Below, in pieces: positions 50,645-59,598 of a stretch of DNA of 64,000 nucleotides. The stretch spans positions 1-64,000 of the forward strand of contig NZ_JACESV010000001.1 in NCBI RefSeq assembly GCF_013911645.1, given 5' to 3'. The DNA comes from Allomuricauda sp. GTDB lineage: Bacteria > Bacteroidota > Bacteroidia > Flavobacteriales > Flavobacteriaceae. The position numbers were made by a program, and so were the translations under genes. The stretch's first letter is position 1; each line of letters starts with the position of its first letter. Below the pieces are notes generated by a model, which saw nothing but the letters and a program-made list of their open reading frames with translations, was not told the DNA's origin and did no database searches.

Positions 50645-53600
50645 ATGATGGAAGAAAAGGATTCGGACAAAAAAGTGAGAAAAGAAGGGGCCATAGGCTT
50701 TATGGCAAGAAATTCCATTGCCGCCAATTTATTGATGCTGATATTATTGGGCGGTGGGATATTTACCATGTACACCATCCAAAAAGAAGTTTTTCCCGAA
50801 TTCCAGCTTGACTTTGTGGATGTATCCGTAGCCTATCCCGGAGCATCGCCTGCCGAAGTGGAACAAGGCGTGCTCCAGCCTGTGGAGGAAGCCGTGCGCG
50901 GTGTTCAGGGCATCAAGGAAATCGTTTCGCAGGCCAATGAGGGTTCTGGGGAAATCAGCATTGAACTCGTTGCCGGTTTTGAGCGTATGAAAGCCTTTCA
51001 AGACATTGATCAGGCCATCAACCGTATCCGAACATTTCCAGCCGATATAGAACGACCCGAAGTAAGCTTAAGGTCACGACAGCGGGATGTACTGCAAATC
51101 GGTCTATACGGAGAAACCGATATCTGGACCCTGCGGATACTTGCGGAGCGATTACGAACCATTTTGTTGAGCAATCCCGAAATTACACAGGTAGAACTCA
51201 ACAATGTCCCCGATTACGAGACCCGAATCGAAATTACAAGGAACAACCTTCAAAAATACAACCTTACCCTCGGGCAGGTAGCCAACATTATTCAGCAAAG
51301 CAGTAACGATGTGCCTGCAGGTGCGGTACAGACCCAGAGCGGGGAAATTTTACTTCGGATGAAAGAGCGTAAACAGTGGGCGGAGGAATACGGAAACATC
51401 ACTGTTGTAACGTCACCTTCCGGGGCAAAGGTAAGTCTCAGCGACATTGCTACCATTACCGATGGTTTTGAAGAAACCGGGTTTCACGGTCAATTCAATC
51501 AACAAAATTATGTAGGACTTCAAATTTTTAGGGTTGGAGACCAATCCCCTTTGGAAATTGAAGATGCTGTGCTCGGTATTTTAGAGGACTTTAAGTTGCC
51601 TCCAGGTGTTAATCACCGTGTTGATAGCAATAGAGCATCCGATTATAGGGAGCGATTGTCCCTATTGACAGAGAATGGTATTCTGGCCATTATAATTGTA
51701 TTGTTGATCCTTACGTTGTTTTTGGAATACCGACTGGCATTTTGGGTGATGATGGGTATGACCGTATCCTTTGTTGGAGGGATAATTTTCTTGCCCCTTA
51801 TCGGAATAAGCGTCAATATGATTTCCATGTTCGGATTCCTGGTCGTACTAGGTATCGTGGTGGACGATGCCATTGTGGTAGGGGAAAATGTATACGAATA
51901 CCGCAAAAAAGGATTGAGCCCCCTAAAAGCGGCAATTGCAGGAACCAAAGATGTATCCAAACCTGTTATTTTTAGCATTACCACCACCATTATTGCCTTT
52001 GTACCCTTACTGTTTATGCCGGGCGAAACAGGTAAATTCTGGCAACCATTGCCCGCGGTGGTCATCGTAATATTAGCCGTATCATTGTTGGAAGCTTTGT
52101 TCATCTTGCCATCACACTTGGCGCATTTAAAGAAAAATCCAAGCAAGAACAAATGGGTGCATAAATTGGAGGGGTGGCAAAGTTCTTTCGCCAATGCATT
52201 CAATGAATTTGTGGATAGGCGCTATCGTCCATTGCTGGATAAGTGCCTGAAACACCGTTACATTACATTGTGCAGTGCCATAGCCCTTTTGTTGATTGTG
52301 GGCGGATACGGGTATAGCGGCCACATGGGAATGATCATGATGCCCGAAGTAGCGGCAGATGAAATTGAGGCGGGGGTGCGGTTGCCCGTAGGTACCACGC
52401 CCGACCAAGCAGCAAAGGTCGCCCACGATATTTCTGATGCCACCCAAAGAATGTTCGAAGAACATAACCTGTACGAAGTTGCCGAAGGCATCAAGACCAA
52501 TGTAAGGGGACAGAACTTTATTGATGTGGAAATCGTGATGCTGCCACCCGACCAAAGGGATATTACCGCAGCAGAGGTAATTGCACTTTGGCGAGACAAT
52601 ATTGGAGATATCGAGGGCGTGGACCAAATTACTTTTGAGGCAGAACGTGGACCGGGAGGGGCACGGCAAGCCATAAGCATTGATTTGAGCCATACCGATA
52701 TTGAGGTGCTGGAAAAAGCCAGTGCTGCTTTTGTGGAGCGTATGGAAGCTTTTTCCAATACCCGAGACGTTACCGACAACTACAACAACGGGAAGATGCA
52801 ATATGATTTTAATCTGTTGCCACAGGGCAGAAACCTTGGGTTAACATCCAATGATATAGGGAGACAGGTAAGAAATGGCTTCTTTGGGGCTCTGGCGATG
52901 CGTCAACTCAGAGGCATGGATGAGGTAGAAGTACGGGTAAAACTGCCCATGGAAGAACGAAAGGATATCAGAAATCTGGAAAACTTTCTCATTAGAACGC
53001 AGGATGGGGTAGAAGTACCCTTAATGGATGTTGTTGAGGTAAAACAACGTGAAGCGTTTACCAGTATCAACCGTAGGGATGGCCGTAGAGTGGTCAACGT
53101 TGGAATGGACGTGGAACCCGCAAATACCGTAAATAGGGTCATCGCTAAAGTACAGGAAGAAACCTTGCCCCAGCTTAGGGCGGATTTTCCCGGAATAACA
53201 TGGACTTTTGAAGGAAGTCAGGCCGATATGCGGGAAAGTACAAGTACGCTGCGTTCCGGTTTTGCCATTGCCATGTTGTTGATCTATGCCTTGTTGGCCA
53301 TAGCTTTTGGCAGCTATGTGCAACCCTTGATCGTGATGACGGCCATTCCTTTTGGAATCGTTGGAGCCGTTATCGGCCATATTTTGTTGGGCTACGATCT
53401 TTCCTTGGTGAGTCTTATGGGAGTTATAGCATTGTCCGGCGTGGTGGTCAATGATTCTTTGATCATGATTGACTATGCCAATAAACGCCGAAAAGAAGGA
53501 CACCCTATCTACAAATCCATTCACGAAGCAGGGTTACGAAGGTTCCGTCCCATTATTTTAACGACCATGACCACCTTTGGTGGGCTGGCCCCCATTATTT

Positions 53601-53791
53601 TGGAAACATCCAGCCAAGCCTTTTATTTGATTCCGATGGCCATTTCCTTAGGATTTGGTATTGTGTTCGCCACGGCGATCATCTTGGTGATCGTACCCTG
53701 TCTTTATTTGGTTTTGGAAGATGTTCGGCTGTCCATTCAAAAAGGGAAGACAGTTAAGGAAGTCGATGTCTCTGAAAGCGCCATTTCATAA
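50645..53791 (+). CDS. RND efflux pump (AcrB/HAE1 family)
   Basis: A 1048-residue, 12-helix proton-driven pump. The first helix is near 22-40, and the proton-relay aspartates are in [20 protein letters not shown]. Family motifs include [20 protein letters not shown] and [16 protein letters not shown]. It forms a tripartite exporter with the two preceding genes. The substrate (drug, bile-type detergent or metal) cannot be told, but there are no obvious heavy-metal (CusA-type) methionine sets, so hydrophobic compounds are more likely. Confidence 0.94.
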   Translation: MMEEKDSDKKVRKEGAIGFMARNSIAANLLMLILLGGGIFTMYTIQKEVFPEFQLDFVDVSVAYPGASPAEVEQGVLQPVEEAVRGVQGIKEIVSQANEGSGEISIELVAGFERMKAFQDIDQAINRIRTFPADIERPEVSLRSRQRDVLQIGLYGETDIWTLRILAERLRTILLSNPEITQVELNNVPDYETRIEITRNNLQKYNLTLGQVANIIQQSSNDVPAGAVQTQSGEILLRMKERKQWAEEYGNITVVTSPSGAKVSLSDIATITDGFEETGFHGQFNQQNYVGLQIFRVGDQSPLEIEDAVLGILEDFKLPPGVNHRVDSNRASDYRERLSLLTENGILAIIIVLLILTLFLEYRLAFWVMMGMTVSFVGGIIFLPLIGISVNMISMFGFLVVLGIVVDDAIVVGENVYEYRKKGLSPLKAAIAGTKDVSKPVIFSITTTIIAFVPLLFMPGETGKFWQPLPAVVIVILAVSLLEALFILPSHLAHLKKNPSKNKWVHKLEGWQSSFANAFNEFVDRRYRPLLDKCLKHRYITLCSAIALLLIVGGYGYSGHMGMIMMPEVAADEIEAGVRLPVGTTPDQAAKVAHDISDATQRMFEEHNLYEVAEGIKTNVRGQNFIDVEIVMLPPDQRDITAAEVIALWRDNIGDIEGVDQITFEAERGPGGARQAISIDLSHTDIEVLEKASAAFVERMEAFSNTRDVTDNYNNGKMQYDFNLLPQGRNLGLTSNDIGRQVRNGFFGALAMRQLRGMDEVEVRVKLPMEERKDIRNLENFLIRTQDGVEVPLMDVVEVKQREAFTSINRRDGRRVVNVGMDVEPANTVNRVIAKVQEETLPQLRADFPGITWTFEGSQADMRESTSTLRSGFAIAMLLIYALLAIAFGSYVQPLIVMTAIPFGIVGAVIGHILLGYDLSLVSLMGVIALSGVVVNDSLIMIDYANKRRKEGHPIYKSIHEAGLRRFRPIILTTMTTFGGLAPIILETSSQAFYLIPMAISLGFGIVFATAIILVIVPCLYLVLEDVRLSIQKGKTVKEVDVSESAIS

Positions 53792-53876
53792 TACCGATTT
53801 CATATAAGCATTCCAACCACATCCGATTTTGATCAAATTTGAGGACGGTAACTAAAAGGTTGCGTATTTTAGAGGT

Positions 53877-54719
53877 ATGGCAACAAAGCAGTTTCATATT
53901 ACAAAGTCCACAGGGGAAAAAGTGGATTTTTCCATGGAAAAACTCAAGAATTCCCTTCAATTCAGTGGAGCTTCGGAAGCATTGGTAGAGGACATTGTAC
54001 AGCGTGTGCAAGATGAACTTTACCAAGGTATCACCACTCGCGAAATTTACAACCGGGCCTTTGCTCTTTTAAAGAAAAAGGAATCGGTCTATGCATCAAA
54101 ATACAAACTGAAAAAAGCCATTTACGAACTTGGCCCAACTGGCTTCCCTTTTGAGAAATTTGTGGGCGGTATTTTACATTATTCCGGTTATCAAACCAAA
54201 GTAGGAGAAGTGCTGCAAGGCAGTTGTGTGTCTCACGAAATTGATGTTTTGGCCATAAAAAACGAAACCTTGAACATTATCGAGTGCAAGTTTCACAGTG
54301 AGGATGGACTAAAATGCAATGTAAAGATTCCCTTGTATATACATTCCAGGTACCAAGATGTTAAGTTGCCTTTGGAGTCCCAAAACAATAAGGACTTTAA
54401 GGAAACCAAAGGTTGGTTGGCCACCAATACCCGTTTTACGCAAGATGCCCTCGAATATGGGAAATGTGTCGGGCTCTATCTTTTAAGCTGGGATTATCCG
54501 CATGGAAATGGCCTTAAGGAAAGAATAGACAGATTGCGATTATACCCCATCACGGTTTCAACATTATTGTCCAATAGGGAAAAGCAATTTTTGTTGGAGC
54601 GTGACATTGTACTGTGCAGGCAATTGATAAAGAATAGCTTTTTGCTCGACCATTTGGGGGTTTCCAATGGCAGAAAACAACGGATTCTGAAAGAAATGAA
54701 ATCACTTTGTAATTCGTAA
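53877..54719 (+). CDS. ATP-cone domain fused to a PD-(D/E)XK (Mrr-like) nuclease domain
   Basis: A 280-residue protein. Residues 1-85 are an ATP-cone (ITKSTGEKVDFSMEKL, VQRVQDELYQGITTREIYN), as found in NrdR and ribonucleotide reductase. Residues about 88-215 form a restriction-type nuclease fold: Glu93 (PFEKFVGGIL), Asp123 (HEIDVLAIK) and Glu136-Cys-Lys138 (LNIIECKFH) fit the PD-(D/E)XK active site. A helical tail follows. I know of no characterised member; nucleotide-controlled DNA cleavage or DNA repair is inferred. A beta-CASP metallo-hydrolase gene follows after four bases, so they should act together. Confidence 0.8.
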   Translation: MATKQFHITKSTGEKVDFSMEKLKNSLQFSGASEALVEDIVQRVQDELYQGITTREIYNRAFALLKKKESVYASKYKLKKAIYELGPTGFPFEKFVGGILHYSGYQTKVGEVLQGSCVSHEIDVLAIKNETLNIIECKFHSEDGLKCNVKIPLYIHSRYQDVKLPLESQNNKDFKETKGWLATNTRFTQDALEYGKCVGLYLLSWDYPHGNGLKERIDRLRLYPITVSTLLSNREKQFLLERDIVLCRQLIKNSFLLDHLGVSNGRKQRILKEMKSLCNS

Positions 54720-54723
54720 ACGG

Positions 54724-56094
54724 ATGAAAAAACTTCAAATTTATTTTTTAGGTGCTTCGGAAACGGTGACAGGTTCAAAATTTTACCTGCACTCCGAAGA
54801 AATCAAAATTTTGGTGGATTGTGGTCTGTTTCAGGGTGTAAAAGAATTACGAAAACAAAATTGGGAGTCGCTGCCTGTAGATGCTTCGCAAATGGATTAT
54901 GTGCTGCTTACCCACGGACATTTGGACCATTGCGGATATTTACCGCTTCTGGTCCGACAAGGATTCAGGGGAAAGATACTCGGAACTGGCCCCACCTTGG
55001 AAATTGCCCGCATCATATTGGAGGATAGTGCCAAAATACAGGAGGAAGAAGCGGAGAGGGCCAATGAAGAAAAATACAGCAAGCATGATCCTGCCCTGCC
55101 ATTGTATACAAAACAGGATGTTGCTTTTACCTTGAAGTTTTTTGAACAAGTCGAGGAGGGAGAGGAGATCTCCCTTTCGGACCATTGTTCCGTAACATTT
55201 TTGTACAATGGGCACATTATTGGTTCTACCTATTTAGATATGGATCTCTATGGAAAACGATTTGTGTTTTCAGGTGATGTCGGCAGGCAAAACGATGAAT
55301 TGCTCAACCCGCCAAAACAACCGGAGCGGGCAGACTATTTGTTTGTGGAAAGCACCTATGGCGATAGGGATCATCCTAAAGAAAATGTAGAGCAGATCTT
55401 AACGGAACTCGTAAAAGAGACTTTACATAAAAAAGGTATTTTGATCATTCCTTCCTTTGCGGTGGAACGTTTACAATCCCTAATGTACCAATTGTGGAAG
55501 CTTTACAAGAAGAACAAGATACCCAATATTCCCATTTTTGTGGATAGCCCCATGGGGAACAATGTATTGGAAGTATTCAAGAGTTTTCCCAACTGGCACA
55601 AGCTAACATCGGCGGAATACAGAAATATGTACAACCATATCAATATAGTGAGCTCCTACGCCGAAACTTGGGAGACTATTGATGATCCCAGACCAAAAAT
55701 TGTGATTGCAGGTAGCGGAATGGTTACGGGAGGTAGGGTTCTCACGTACATAAAGCAATTGGCGGACCTGGATTCCACTTCCATTTTACTTGTTGGGTTT
55801 CAAGCTGAGGAAACAAGGGGAAGAAAGTTGCTCGAAGGAGCAACGGAACTTAAAATTTACGGAAAATATGTCCCCATTAAAGCCAAAGTCCATCATCTGG
55901 AAAGCCTATCGGCACATGCGGACCAATCGGAACTGTTGATGTGGATGGGATCTATAAAAAATGTTCCTGAAAAAGTGTTTTTGGTACATGGGGAAAAATC
56001 TGCCATGGAGGCATACAAGGAAAAAATCCAACAAAAATTAGGTTGGAATTGTCATATTCCCAAAATGCACGAGGTTGTTGAGGTGATTTTGTAA
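54724..56094 (+). CDS. Beta-CASP metallo-beta-lactamase-fold nuclease
   Basis: A 456-residue member of the MBL RNA-processing group (CPSF73/RNase J-like relatives, YsnF type). The metal motif is HGHLDH at 64-69, a further ligand is in VFSGDVGRQND, and the beta-CASP cap is at about 195-390 with KIVIAGSGMVTGGRV. The RMMBL-type C terminus contains VHHLESLSAHADQSELL and VHGEKSAM. It is exonuclease- or endonuclease-like. It follows the ATP-cone fusion gene and is convergent with upp, four bases away. Confidence 0.9.
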   Translation: MKKLQIYFLGASETVTGSKFYLHSEEIKILVDCGLFQGVKELRKQNWESLPVDASQMDYVLLTHGHLDHCGYLPLLVRQGFRGKILGTGPTLEIARIILEDSAKIQEEEAERANEEKYSKHDPALPLYTKQDVAFTLKFFEQVEEGEEISLSDHCSVTFLYNGHIIGSTYLDMDLYGKRFVFSGDVGRQNDELLNPPKQPERADYLFVESTYGDRDHPKENVEQILTELVKETLHKKGILIIPSFAVERLQSLMYQLWKLYKKNKIPNIPIFVDSPMGNNVLEVFKSFPNWHKLTSAEYRNMYNHINIVSSYAETWETIDDPRPKIVIAGSGMVTGGRVLTYIKQLADLDSTSILLVGFQAEETRGRKLLEGATELKIYGKYVPIKAKVHHLESLSAHADQSELLMWMGSIKNVPEKVFLVHGEKSAMEAYKEKIQQKLGWNCHIPKMHEVVEVIL

Positions 56095-56098
56095 TGCA

Positions 56099-56752
56099 TC
56101 ATAATTTTACTCCGTAACTTAAATCGCCTGCATCACCAAGTCCGGGTACAATATAACCTTTGCTGGTAAGGCCTTCATCAACGGCAGCGATCCAAAGTTG
56201 TGTGTCCTTTGGAAAAACCTTTTCAACCTTTGCTACACCAGATTTGGAGCCGATTACCGATATAATGTGAATTTGCTTGGGGGTTCCATAACTTTTAAGG
56301 GCGCCGAGCACATTTTCCAAAGTTTTACCTGTGGCCAGCATGGGGTCGGTCAACACCAAAATTTTACCATCCAATGATGGCGCGGCCAAATATTTCACGA
56401 TGACTTCAAAATCATCATCGTTGTTTGGATGATGGCGATATGCCGAAATAAAGGCATTTTCGGCTCCATCAAAATAACTTAAAATACCATGGTGCAATGG
56501 GAGGCCGGCCCGCAGTACCGAACAGAGCACTAAGTTGTCCGAACATAAAAACGATTTTTTAACGCCCAAGGGAGTTTTCACTTCGCTTTCCCCATAATCC
56601 AAGGTTTTGCTGAGTTCGTAGGCCAGAATCTCACCGATACGTTCAATATTGCGTCGAAAACGCATGGGATCTTTCTGGATTTCTACATCCCTGATTTCTG
56701 AAATAAAAGTATTCATGATGGAATTGGTCTGGTCAAACTGATGGACGATCAT
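56099..56752 (-). CDS. upp: Uracil phosphoribosyltransferase
   Basis: A 217-residue salvage enzyme that makes UMP from uracil and PRPP. The PRPP loop is VLTDPMLATGKT, the uracil-site segment is SKGYIVPGLGDAGD, and VLRAGLPLHHGIL is conserved. The length is standard. It is monocistronic, read against the neighbouring genes; a TGAT-N4-GTCA dyad (56841-56852) lies upstream between it and cbpA. Confidence 0.94.
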   Translation of the reverse strand: MIVHQFDQTNSIMNTFISEIRDVEIQKDPMRFRRNIERIGEILAYELSKTLDYGESEVKTPLGVKKSFLCSDNLVLCSVLRAGLPLHHGILSYFDGAENAFISAYRHHPNNDDDFEVIVKYLAAPSLDGKILVLTDPMLATGKTLENVLGALKSYGTPKQIHIISVIGSKSGVAKVEKVFPKDTQLWIAAVDEGLTSKGYIVPGLGDAGDLSYGVKL

Positions 56753-56840
56753 TATTTGGAAATTGCGTCTTCTTAAAGGTAAATGTTGTTGGCAAGATAT
56801 AAAAATGAAAAACGTTGGCTAAAAGTGTCAGTTTGGATAC

Positions 56841-56852
56841 TGATAAAGGTCA
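56841..56852. promoter_or_regulatory. Crp/Fnr-like dyad TGATaaagGTCA
   Basis: On the reverse strand it reads TGACctttATCA, the same pattern as 58163 and 59569. It lies in the spacer between upp and cbpA, 77 bases before the cbpA start. Confidence 0.4.
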
Positions 56853-56929
56853 TTGTAAAAAAAGAAGATTTTTGACGAAATTTGAAAGAGTGATGTGAGG
56901 TATTACGAATTCAGATTTCTGTATCGCCT

Positions 56930-57844
56930 ATGGATTTTATTGATTATTACAAAGTATTGGGGGTAGATAAAAAAGCACCTACCGACGAAATTAAAAAAGC
57001 ATACCGTAAGCTCGCAAGAAAATACCATCCCGATCTAAATCCCAACGACGAGGAGGCGGAGAAAAACTTTAAGCGCGTTAATGAGGCCAACGAAGTACTC
57101 TCGGACCCCGAGAAAAGGAAAAAATACGACGAGTACGGAAAAGATTGGCAGCATGCAGAAGAGTTTGAGAAAGCGAAACGGTCAAGAGCTCAACAAAGTC
57201 GAGGTGGGGATTATTCAGGCTATACCTACAGTCGCTCTGGAGGGTCTGCTCAAGATTTTTCGGACTTTTTTGAATCCATGTTCGGAGGGGGAGCATCTGG
57301 ATTTGGCTCAGGAAGGCAAAGGGTTCGTTTTAGGGGGCAGGATTACAACGCCCAACTCCAATTGTCCTTGATGGATGTATACACTACCCAAAAACAGACA
57401 ATCACCGTAAATGGGAAAAATATCCGCTTGACCATTCCCGCTGGTATTGAAGATGGACAGACCATCAAAATAAAAGGGCACGGTGGGCCAGGGATCGAAG
57501 GTGGCCCTGCTGGCGACCTGTACATTACGTTTTCCATTACCAACAATACCGCATTTAAACGCGATGGGGCAAATTTGTACAAAACAGTACAGATACCTTT
57601 GGTAAAGGCCGTACTTGGGGGAGAAATACAGGTGGAGACCTTGACCGGGAAAGTAAAATTAAAAGTGGCCCCTGGCACGGATAACGGCACCAAGGTGAAA
57701 CTTAAAGGTAAAGGCTTTCCAAAATACAAGAAGGAAGGCCAGTTTGGGGATTTGTACCTCACCTATACGGTAAAAATACCCAAGAACTTGACCCAAGAAC
57801 AGCAATCGCTTTTTGAATCTTTGGAGAAAACCAACCTAGAATAA
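56930..57844 (+). CDS. cbpA: CbpA-like J-domain co-chaperone
   Basis: A 304-residue DnaJ homologue of the CbpA type. The J-domain (about 1-72) has the HPD motif at 33-35. A Gly/Ser-rich linker (about 88-125) follows, then the two-barrel C-terminal substrate-binding region (about 130-298); there is no zinc-finger domain. It stimulates DnaK and is commonly paired with CbpM, encoded six bases downstream, which checks its activity. A stress-related dyad lies upstream at 56841. Confidence 0.94.
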   Translation: MDFIDYYKVLGVDKKAPTDEIKKAYRKLARKYHPDLNPNDEEAEKNFKRVNEANEVLSDPEKRKKYDEYGKDWQHAEEFEKAKRSRAQQSRGGDYSGYTYSRSGGSAQDFSDFFESMFGGGASGFGSGRQRVRFRGQDYNAQLQLSLMDVYTTQKQTITVNGKNIRLTIPAGIEDGQTIKIKGHGGPGIEGGPAGDLYITFSITNNTAFKRDGANLYKTVQIPLVKAVLGGEIQVETLTGKVKLKVAPGTDNGTKVKLKGKGFPKYKKEGQFGDLYLTYTVKIPKNLTQEQQSLFESLEKTNLE

Positions 57845-57850
57845 AAAAAC

Positions 57851-58141
57851 ATGAAACAAGAGAATTACATATCCATTAAAACTTTTTGTGAATGCCATGG
57901 GGTTGGGGAATCTTTTGTTTACTCCATGTACGAATACGAGATTTTACAAATAGCATACGAAGAAGATGAGGGAAAGCTTCATGTTGAGGATTTACCGCTT
58001 CTGGAAAAAATGGTGCGCCTGCATAAGGAGTTGGATATAAACCCCGAAGGAATTCAAGCTATCCATCATCTTTTAGGGCAAGTGGAAAGTTTACAAGAAG
58101 AAGTGGCCTCGCTTAAAAAGAAGCTGGACACATTCAAGTAA
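57851..58141 (+). CDS. cbpM: CbpM-like chaperone modulator
   Basis: A 96-residue protein of the MerR-type CbpM family (YISIKTFCECHGVGESFVYSM and a helical C terminus). It binds the J-domain of CbpA to inhibit its co-chaperone role. The order cbpA-cbpM is the classical operon, which confirms both calls. Confidence 0.9.
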   Translation: MKQENYISIKTFCECHGVGESFVYSMYEYEILQIAYEEDEGKLHVEDLPLLEKMVRLHKELDINPEGIQAIHHLLGQVESLQEEVASLKKKLDTFK

Positions 58142-58162
58142 ACACTCTATCAATTTTAGATG

Positions 58163-58174
58163 TGACCAAGATCA
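58163..58174. promoter_or_regulatory. Crp/Fnr-like dyad TGACcaagATCA
   Basis: It lies 108 bases before the universal stress protein start at 58283 and 22 bases past cbpM. It differs by one base from TGACcaaaATCA at 59569. Confidence 0.45.
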
Positions 58175-58180
58175 TAGGAG

Positions 58181-58230
58181 TTGTTACATCTCCATCTTAC
58201 CTTTAAGGGAAAATGTAACAAATGGAGATG
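58181..58230. repeat. Two interleaved nine-base inverted repeats before a usp gene
   Basis: TTGTTACAT (58181-58189) pairs with ATGTAACAA (58213-58221), while CATCTCCAT (58187-58195) pairs with ATGGAGATG (58222-58230). They share bases 58187-58189, so an RNA could form one stem or the other. The possible regulatory meaning is unproven. Confidence 0.4.
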
Positions 58231-58282
58231 GTTCATCCCTCTTTTTTTAAAAGAGAACCATTTTGCCTTAACATCGAAAGTC

Positions 58283-59104
58283 ATGAAAAAAATATTGGTA
58301 CCTGTCGATTTTTCCAAACATTCCGAATACGCCCTAGAAGTAGCTTCAAAAATTGCAAAACAGCATGGAGCTGGCATTGTGTTGCTCCATATGATCGGTG
58401 TATCGGATTCTGTTTTGGCCAATTCTGAAATAGCGGAGGAAGCCGAGGCCAAATATTATCTAAATCAGGCCAAAGAAAAAATCAAGCAGTATACGGAAAA
58501 AGAGTATATGAAAGAGATTTCTTTAGAAGCAATTATCCAAAATTATAAAGATTTTGAGGAGGTAGGCATTGTAGCTGGGGAGAAAAATTGTGATTTGATC
58601 GTAATGGGCTCGCACGGAACAAGTGGTTTTAGTGAACTGTTCGTTGGCTCCAATACAGAAAAGGTGGTTCGCACCGCGGATGTCCCCGTAATTGTAATCA
58701 AAGATCAGCACGAAGATTTTACAATAAAAAGAATAGTAATGGCCAGTGATTTAGCCAAGGAAAACATTTCGGTTTACAAGAAAGCAGATGCATTTGCCAA
58801 ATTATACAAGGCCAGTTTGGAAGTCGTATATATCAATACCACCGGGGCAAACTTTATAGGGTACGATATCGTGGAGAAAAGAATGGAAGCCTTCAAAAAA
58901 GAGTTGGGCAATGATGTTCAAATCAATTTTTACAGCCACCCAAGTTTAGAACGGGGAATCTTTAAATATTGTAATGAGAAGGGTGCCGATCTATTGGTCA
59001 TTCCAACCCATGGAAGAAAAGGTTTGGCCCATTTTGTAGTGGGAAGTTTAGCGGAAAATGTATCCAACCATGCCAAATTACCTGTAATGACCATTAAACT
59101 ATGA
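58283..59104 (+). CDS. Universal stress protein, two Usp domains
   Basis: A 273-residue tandem UspA protein. The ATG at 58283 begins MKKILVPVDFSKHSEYAL; upstream in-frame starts would run through the structured leader. Both halves keep the nucleotide-binding pattern G-x2-G-x9-G-(S/T): MGSHGTSGFSELFVGSNTE in the first and PTHGRKGLAHFVVGSLAE in the second, so both may bind ATP. It is one of three usp genes in this stress cluster. Confidence 0.93.
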   Translation: MKKILVPVDFSKHSEYALEVASKIAKQHGAGIVLLHMIGVSDSVLANSEIAEEAEAKYYLNQAKEKIKQYTEKEYMKEISLEAIIQNYKDFEEVGIVAGEKNCDLIVMGSHGTSGFSELFVGSNTEKVVRTADVPVIVIKDQHEDFTIKRIVMASDLAKENISVYKKADAFAKLYKASLEVVYINTTGANFIGYDIVEKRMEAFKKELGNDVQINFYSHPSLERGIFKYCNEKGADLLVIPTHGRKGLAHFVVGSLAENVSNHAKLPVMTIKL

Positions 59105-59512
59105 TCAATTGTTGAAGAGCAATTGCAAACGCCCCAATAAAATGAGTTCCGCCTTATTGCTCCCCGAAAAAGAAGCGGTAATGGCCCTCGATGTGGACAT
59201 GGCCAGATTTTTGATCTGGGGGGTAAACAGCATCTTATTGTCGGTATAGAAAGCTTCGAATTCCTCATAAATTTCTTCGCCGTCCTTTTCATATTCCAGT
59301 AGCCAATCAAAAACGGACACAATTTGAAAAGAGGCATCCGTACCATATTCATCTTCAATATCATCGACCTCTAGCCAATAATCGCGAACCACTTCGTTGA
59401 GCTTTTCCATTTCCTGTACATGAATGCTGTGATCTGCCATGGCCATGGCATAGAACAATTTTCCCAAACTTTGATAAAGTTCGTTTCCGAGCTTTTTCTT
59501 AGATTCCAACAT
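59105..59512 (-). CDS. TerB-like small helical protein
   Basis: A 135-residue all-helical protein. LFYAMAMADHSIHVQEMEKLNEVVRDYW near residues 19-46 has the D-x-x-I-x-x-x-E pattern of TerB/tellurite-resistance-type domains, likely metal-binding. The remainder is acidic (DDIEDEYG, EYEKDGEEIYEEFEAFY). It is convergent with the usp gene directly before it. The function is unknown; a link to stress is suggested by its neighbours. Confidence 0.65.
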   Translation of the reverse strand: MLESKKKLGNELYQSLGKLFYAMAMADHSIHVQEMEKLNEVVRDYWLEVDDIEDEYGTDASFQIVSVFDWLLEYEKDGEEIYEEFEAFYTDNKMLFTPQIKNLAMSTSRAITASFSGSNKAELILLGRLQLLFNN

Positions 59513-59568
59513 TTTCTTAAATTTAGTTGTAAAAGTTTAAATATAGTCTTGTAAAAGCTTTCCCCCCA

Positions 59569-59580
59569 TGACCAAAATCA
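59569..59580. promoter_or_regulatory. Crp/Fnr-like dyad TGACcaaaATCA
   Basis: It lies 18 bases before the earliest start of the PAS histidine kinase gene (59599). Its core matches 58163 and, on the reverse strand, 56841. Confidence 0.45.
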
Positions 59581-59598
59581 GTAAATTCATTTTTCGTT

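Noticed and set aside
51643..52801. Two long minus-strand frames inside the RND pump gene
   Set aside because: Both are antisense to conserved pump sequence and give no recognisable protein.
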